Below, one piece after another: positions 58,024 to 64,000 of a stretch of DNA of 64,000 nt. Position numbers and translations under genes: made by a program. The notes under the pieces are model-generated. The model was not told the DNA's origin. It did no database searches and saw only the letters and a program-made list of their open reading frames with translations. How positions within the stretch are numbered: the stretch's first letter is position 1; each line of letters starts with the position of its first letter. The stretch is from Gymnopilus junonius (lineage: Eukaryota; Basidiomycota; Agaricomycetes; Agaricales; Galerinaceae), in NCBI GenBank assembly GCA_015501075.1, contig JADNYJ010000042.1:62001-126000 (forward strand), in the 5' to 3' direction.

Positions 58024-59980
58024 GCTGGTAAGCTGTAGGGTTGCGCCCCGGGCCGAGCCCGCACATTGGGTATTTGCCATTTGTTGTTGTTGGATGTTGG
58101 ATGTTGGATGTTGGACGAGGTTGGAGGTTGGAGGTTGCGTTGGTGGATGAAGGCGAAAAAGTATAGGTGTGTGATTGCGTCATTTTTATTTTATTTTATT
58201 TTATTTAGAACTGAAGTTTTCTCATGTCATGGTCCTTTGCAGATTTAAATTTTAGATATTTATACCTGGAACGGCTGAGAGATGGTTACTACTACTTACT
58301 TAAAACCTTTAATAATACCCCCCTCAGCCCTTGATAGATAGCGGGTAAATCCCTTGTAATGGTGCGATGTGCAACGTGCAATACATACTCACTACTCCTG
58401 CTTTACTTGAACAGACTAACGTAGTCCATTCCGAATCCAATCGAACAGGATAGATTAGGATACCCTGACAACTCTCGAGGCTTGCTTTCAAAGTTTCGTT
58501 GGTAACCGTACTAAGTATGGTGCATCCCGTGCACGTTGGGGATTCCTCGACAAGTGGATCCCGGGATCCTCAGTGCGGTCACGGAATGGATTTTTCGGTT
58601 TCAGGGGGGCGGATCACCAGTGCACCAGACCCCAAGCAAAGGACCAATCTCCTTGGACAATGAAACACAAGCGAGCAAGCAAGTGATGCACAGCAGGGCT
58701 TGAAGTTGCGCTAAGTCTCACTGCGAACCAATGAGTACTATAGGACTTTTTTTTTCCATCCATCCATCCGTGATCCATTCTGCTGTGTAGACTTAGTGCA
58801 ACTAGTGCATAGCCGATATCTTTGATCTTTGATTCTATCGCGGGCCTGGTGGAGATATGTACATATGTATCTGATTGTCGCGTGGTATGCAGTTTACATT
58901 TACATATGTATCACTGATTGCTCAAGAGTCCATCTGCAGTCTGTAGTATGTAGCGCGGCTTCCAAGTTCTCACCTCCCCCCCTCCCGTCTCCCGTCTCCC
59001 CTGTCCCGTTATAATTGGAGATTTGGGGGGTCCAGACTGTAGATTTGTTCATCAGCATATTACATACTCTACTGCTCGTAATAATTCTCCGGGATGGGTT
59101 CTTTCAAGTAACGGGGAGGACGCTTGAATGTCCGTTCTTCTAAAGTTCCATACAGACTCTAGATTATGATTATGACTGGTCGCCCGGGTTCTTCAGTGCG
59201 CACTGACAATTTTTCCGTGATGGGATGCCTTGGTGGTTTGTAATTTATTTTGCCTAATTACTTCTTATGCTAGTAGCGTATTTCATGACTGTGCTACCTA
59301 TGTTTGTAAATAGTATCCATGTGTGAGTGTATTTCAAGCAACTGGCTTTTATAACACAAACACAACCTTCTCACCATTTCGTGTTATTGGAGGCTAAATC
59401 GCACAACCATGTCGCCCTTATCCCATGATGCATGATAGATAGAATATTCGGACAAATATATCACAAGATGCGTCAAGTGACTTGCGATGGTTCTGTATTT
59501 GAGAGGATAGCGCTTTGACGCGATGCACCTCAATATGCAGCATCATTCTGCTGCCTACGCACTCTCATGAGTCTCATCACACTGGAAGCGACTGGCAGAA
59601 AGGGTCAGAAACAGCTCGAGTAAACCGTGCAAGAGTGTCAGAAGGCGGTTCTTTGACCAAGATTCATATGTAGCATTTTCCCATCTAGAAAGAATCTTAA
59701 ATAAACAAGCATTTAAACTGCCTTCAGCGCCTATATAGCAACCTCTCTCTGAATTCTGAACCCTTTGCGAATACGTTGCAAAGCCAAGGGGGTGCGGCTT
59801 GTGCTCTCACCCTCAGCTGGTAGTATGCTTTCCAAATAGGGAAGAATAACGTAGCTTCCAAATTCTTCAGGTACTGCCGCTGACCTTTTACGCCACGAAG
59901 ACATTCAATTATGTAAAAATGAACAGTGCTCGGACCAAGCAGTTTTCTTCCTTCCCCTTTCAACCTCACCACCACTCACG
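58024..59980. other. Gene-poor spacer
   Basis: These 2 kb of AT-rich DNA between typA and the FAR-17a gene hold no supported coding region. The end of typA is followed by a short GGATGTT tandem repeat (58092-58112) and a TTTTA run (about 58185-58206). Confidence 0.4.
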
Positions 59981-61055
59981 ATGGCCAACGTGGAGTTCGA
60001 CCGCCAGTTCAAGCTGGTCACTTCCTATCTTTTCTCCCCAACCACGCTTGCTGCCATTCGTCTCCTCGTCGCATTCTACACCCTCTTCGTGCTGGTGTTT
60101 CTCCTGGTTTGGGAAGGTGTTAAGGATTCGGGTGTGCAGTCGTATGTTAATGTTAAACCGTGTTTGAACGCGTTTTTTCCTCCTTAGTTTCTTCTTCCTA
60201 CAGGTTCTTCTCATACTTCACCAACCTCACTTACGTTGGGATATGCGCGTATTTCTGGGCCTCGGGTGTCCAAACGCTCGTTTATGCCCAGAATTTGAAG
60301 AGCGGAAAGAAAGCATATCTGCTCCAGGGGTGGCCACGCGCCTTCCGATACCTTCACGTCCGACTGTTGACGACCGTTATAACATACCGTAAGTTTCAAA
60401 TGGCCTTCAAAAAAAAAAGTATCATAAGACCGATCCCCATGTTCATCATGGAAATATTTCTAGCCATCCTTGTGACCATCGTCTACTGGGCACTTCTTTC
60501 TGATCCCTCGACTTTGGCATCCGTTTACTCATGTAAGTATGCCATCCTTTTGGTCTTTGGTATGTTTTTTTTTTTCACTCATTGAATCAATCCAATTCTT
60601 TCAGCATGGTCCAATATCTCAAAACACGCCTTGAACTCGGTTTTTGCCCTCTTTGAAATCATATGCACAGACGTTCCGACCATGCCTTGGCTCGACTTGT
60701 TGATCACCATCGTGATTCTAGGAGGCTATTTAGGCATTGCTTACATCACTCATGCTACGCAAGGATTCTACAGTACGGATAATACACTCCCTTTACCCTA
60801 CCCATCCATCATCTGTCTGATTTACTCAAAATTTTGCCTTATTCAGCATACGAGTTCCTCGACCCTCAAAAGGAAGGGAAGATACTCGCGGCGTATATTG
60901 TGGGTATTGCCGTAGGCCAGGTTGTCGTTTTTCTTCTTGTACAAGGTGCTTTGTCTCTTCGACAACGATATACTGCGAACAAAGCAATGAGGGAAGCTGA
61001 GCCGGAGAAGCTTTACTGGGGTAGCGGAAAGGTTACTGAGAGTGGTTCTGTGTAA
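59981..61055 (+). CDS. FAR-17a/AIG1-like membrane protein, 263 aa
   Basis: The five exons are 59981-60141, 60204-60388, 60464-60532, 60605-60772 and 60847-61055. They total 792 nt in frame. The protein has about six hydrophobic segments, e.g. LLVAFYTLFVLVFLLVW, SYFTNLTYVGICAYFW, VTIVYWALL, LLITIVILGGYLGIAYI and AAYIVGIAVGQVVVFLL. The family signature is present: FTNLTY, YWALL, WSNISKHALNSVFALFEI (conserved His) and YITHATQGFY (second conserved His). These match the FAR-17a/AIG1 (ADTRP-like) family, whose animal members hydrolyse fatty-acid esters of hydroxy fatty acids in membranes. Activity in this fungus is inferred only. The C-terminus is charged and cytosolic. The frame is intact. Confidence 0.85.
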
Positions 61056-61363
61056 GGAGTTGGTTAAGCTGTCGATGGTTGTTCTTGAAGGTTGGGATTG
61101 TTCTTTACAAAACTAATCCTTGGGTTCTTTTTTAATACAACGAATTGTTTTAAAGGGCTACATAACGACAGCAGCAGAACATTGGGAACATCATTAGAAA
61201 TGGAACTGTACTGAAAACATGGTGAAGGTGAAAAATGAAACGTAACGCTACAAATCGAGACTAGGAAGGATACAGAGACAGAGCTAGTAAGACTACACTG
61301 GAATGAAACAGGAAGGAATCGCAATATTATGAAGAATAGACTATTGGTCGTATTATATAACCA
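61056..61363. other. Intergenic, convergent 3' ends
   Basis: This is a short spacer between the FAR-17a gene and the minus-strand hypothetical gene. No further feature is seen. Confidence 0.4.
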
Positions 61364-62547
61364 TCAATAGGGCCTTAGAGGGAATGAGAAATTTCGTTTA
61401 TCAGAAACGTCTGCGACAGGGTGAGGGAGCTTGAGCTTGAGCTCGAGAGATGGATCTCCAGGGGTAGCAGAAGAGGCATTATCGTAAGTAATCAAGGTAT
61501 TATCGCTGAAAAACTGGCGGCGCCTCGTTGATTGCCCATTTTTGTGGGTAGGCGGCTTGGAGCGACCAAGCATTACGCCGCCTGTAAGAACAGTGCTAAC
61601 ACCGGCTTGATAAAGGTACTTGGTGACACTTTTAGCATTGGCATTGTTCACAACAGCACGAGACGGCCTCGACTTGGGAGACGTGCTGGTTGGTTCATCA
61701 AAAGCACTGGAAAGGTTCGTGGTATTAGAGGCGGTAAGAATATGAGGTAAAGACGTCGAAGATGCAGTCGTGAAGCTCTCAGCGTCTGAAGAAAACGAAA
61801 GAGACGACAGCCGAGAGCTGGGTCTGGAGTAATCGTAGTCCGTCGGTTCCGGAGACGAAAGTGGTTGAGGAGAAGTGATAACAACGAGCTCGGGTATGGG
61901 CATTAATCGACCTGGAGGCTTGTCGAGAGAAAACGAACGGCGCGTCGGGGTAGGGGAGAGGATGGTGGATCGGGAAATCAAGTCGAAGATTCGGCGGCTT
62001 CTTGTTCTTCATCGGACTTGAGCAAGTGTTGGGCCAGAGTGCCAGACGGCGAGCGCAAGATGGCGGAGTGGATGGTGGCACCATGAGATCGTGGCATGTT
62101 GGCGTGGGCTACTTGTCTAAATTTCTCCGGAATGATTTGAGGTTCGGTGGTGGGAACGAGTGGTTGAACGACATGACGGCTGATAGCTGGGTCCTCTGCA
62201 GAGTAAAGGATGAATGACTGCGCCTCTGGTCCTGAGTAGATGACCACAACTCTCTGAGGTTCAATAATGAGGCGGAAATCACGGCCACCTAGAAGGTCCA
62301 TCCAGCGCGCCCAAGGAAGACAGTTGCAACGCAGGCAGCGAAGACAGGACGAGGTGGAAGGGAAGTGGAAGAGAAGGAAAGGTTTAACATCGAACCATCC
62401 GAAGGCTGGATAAGGTCGTCTGCAACATCGTTTTGATGAGGGTGATGGTTTCAAGAGTCTCAGAACAAGTAGAGGCTGCGTCAGAAACTCGATAGCGTAA
62501 AATATGCATGGGAACGTGGTCATTTCTGGACATGCGCTGGGAGCCAT
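61364..62547 (-). CDS. Hypothetical protein, one frame break
   Basis: This is an unknown protein of about 394 residues in two frames. The first part starts at 62547 (MAPSACPEMTTFPCIFYAIE), is Cys-rich around FPSTSSCLRCLRCNCLPWAR, and contains a structured-looking stretch (LLGGRDFRLIIEPQRVVVIY). It ends at a TGA at 61978. The second part continues directly one base over (LISRSTILSPTPTRRSFSLD), is Ser/Pro-rich and disordered, and ends at 61364 (NFSFPLRPY). No intron fits the junction; one extra base near 61981 would make a single chain. The N-terminal hydrophobic stretch (QPLLVLRLL) is too weak to call a membrane segment. I do not recognise the family. Confidence 0.5.
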
Positions 62548-64000
62548 TAAGGTCGTGAAATTTGTAGAGTGTGTAAGAAAAGAATCGACCGGCGAAGAAG
62601 GCGAAAGCAGTTTCGAAATTTGAAGAAGTAAACGAGTCTGAAGAACCAGTTCAAAGCTGTGGATTATGCTCTCTAAAGTAGGTGTGAAGACTCACGGGTG
62701 TCACCTCCAGAGGTGTTGCGTTGAGAACGATAAACAAGGGAAACGATGAAACCAAACTGAAGCCAAAACCCGAAGCCAAGCTGGAAGGAAGGAAGGGAAT
62801 GATCTGCGCGATTGCGCCTGGGGCGCGTTTATGAGAGCTGAAGAATTGTTCTTAGGCCCTCACAATGGTAATTATCATTATAACATTGTTCGTCACTCCA
62901 TTGTTCAAGAGTGCATCGCTCAAGGAAGGATGCGAGCGTTACCGACACGTGTTGCAAACAATGGAATCTAGGATGATTTACTTTTGCGGTGATTGCCAAA
63001 CCTGGTCACGTTACGACTCAACGAAGTCCGCCTTGCCAATGCTTTGATCATGACTCAATACTTACTTGTAGTAATACTAATAGAACTTCTCGCAGTTCTT
63101 TAACGGCCAATAAATTTGGGCATTGAAATAGTTGTATAAAAAAGGATGATAAGTAACAGTTTCACTAATCAGGTTTCTGTGCCAGAAGACATCTCTAACG
63201 GATTGGCAACCTGTATGGCATGCATGGAGTGCAAGAGCCATGCCGCTCCAGTATCATATACCCACTACGGAGAACTTTTTCCGTCATATGCGAATCAGCA
63301 ATGAGACTCGTATAGTATAATTGCGCGCATTCACATGCCGTTGCGATAACCTCTATTTTAGGCCCACTCCATGCCTTAATTCATTAAGTCTTTCTCATTG
63401 ATATATCATCTGCTCTGAGGTTATAGAGCATATCTGTTACCTTTGAGTATTTTTGTATTCTTGAATCCTTTGACGTTCCTCCGTATTCAATGGCCATTAC
63501 ATTAAGCTCGTGAAGTCTCCTCCGCATTAACTGACTTTGGAGGCCTGGTCGTAATTGAAATATGAACTTATGGAGCGGAAGCAATATAGCGCAGAGATGT
63601 CTCCGAGTGATACCGGAGGAAATGATACGGCGAGAGAGCTGCGCGTTCATGATCTACCGCCTCCAGACTCCAAAGAGATCACGATTCCTACCTCGAGTAG
63701 CTCACAAATCCCATTCGAGGAATGTTTCCAACTTCAAAGCGTCGTCTCCGATATCTGGATACAAGTACTTCTACAGGTATGGACAGCACAATGTAGACAT
63801 TAATTTAGTTCTCGGGGTACACAGTCCAGAGTAAACAAACGTTGGAAGCAAGGCGGATGGTTTACCCAGCTTATCGTGCACCAAACTTGTAAGGACCTAT
63901 TGTACATCGGAGGCTGTAAGCTTCAAAAATACCATTCTTATCTGAAAGCCAATGCGATAGGCTTACCTTTAGCCTTCCAATAGGTGTTCAAAACTAGATT
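62548..64000. other. Right end of the window, no firm gene
   Basis: A plus-strand frame at 63555-63803 (MERKQYSAEMSPSDTGGNDT and on to PFEECFQLQSVVSDIWIQVL) has some protein character and might be an exon of a gene running off the window. It cannot be supported alone. The rest is AT-rich spacer. Confidence 0.3.

Overview
The window is nuclear DNA of a mushroom-type basidiomycete (Agaricomycetes). The signs are genes split by many 48-70 nt GT-AG introns, nuclear tRNA genes with introns, and typical agaric families: laminarinase-like GH16 enzymes, a small Cys-rich metallothionein, Kre9/KNH-like secreted proteins and GDSAGG alpha/beta hydrolases. No viral genes or CRISPR arrays were seen. Apart from one probable transposon insertion, no mobile element was recognised.

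Layout. 0-10 kb: a small unknown gene, then the checkpoint gene mad1 (minus strand). Mad1 is divergent from a DUF262 (ParB-like) gene that contains 7-nt and 10-nt microexons and has a long disordered tail. 10.4-15 kb: two tRNA-Glu(CTC) genes with identical exons flank a hypothetical gene and a 19-exon phospholipase-D-family gene that contains a 4-nt microexon. 16-22 kb: a C2H2 zinc-finger gene, a secreted alpha/beta hydrolase and a four-exon metallothionein. 22-28.6 kb: mostly gene-poor, with one Ser/Pro-rich hypothetical gene. 28.6-36.3 kb: a mitochondrial cyclophilin lies between two convergent, frame-broken hydrolase paralogues (H1 and H2). 37.8-43.2 kb: a CxxC-type unknown gene and an intact hydrolase paralogue (H3). 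43.2-49 kb: three tandem GH16 genes. 49-55 kb: gene-poor, with a KNH-like gene whose first intron is swollen to 2.3 kb by probable transposon DNA carrying repeats of a 10-bp word and its reverse complement. 55-64 kb: a mitochondrial TypA/BipA GTPase, a FAR-17a/AIG1 membrane protein and a hypothetical gene.

The genes do not form one pathway. The GH16 enzymes, the secreted hydrolase and the KNH-like protein are cell-wall or secreted functions. Mad1, cyclophilin, TypA and the tRNAs are housekeeping. The DUF262 and PLD-family proteins are nuclease-fold candidates without a known fungal role.

One caution runs through the window. Many otherwise convincing genes (mad1, the DUF262 tail, H1, H2, typA, the KNH-like gene, the CxxC gene and both terminal hypothetical genes) break frame by single bases, while others (PLD, C2H2, metallothionein, cyclophilin, the secreted hydrolase, FAR-17a, H3) splice cleanly end to end. 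Uncorrected one-base indels in the assembly are the simplest explanation. Exon coordinates come from reading splice sites and reading frames by eye.
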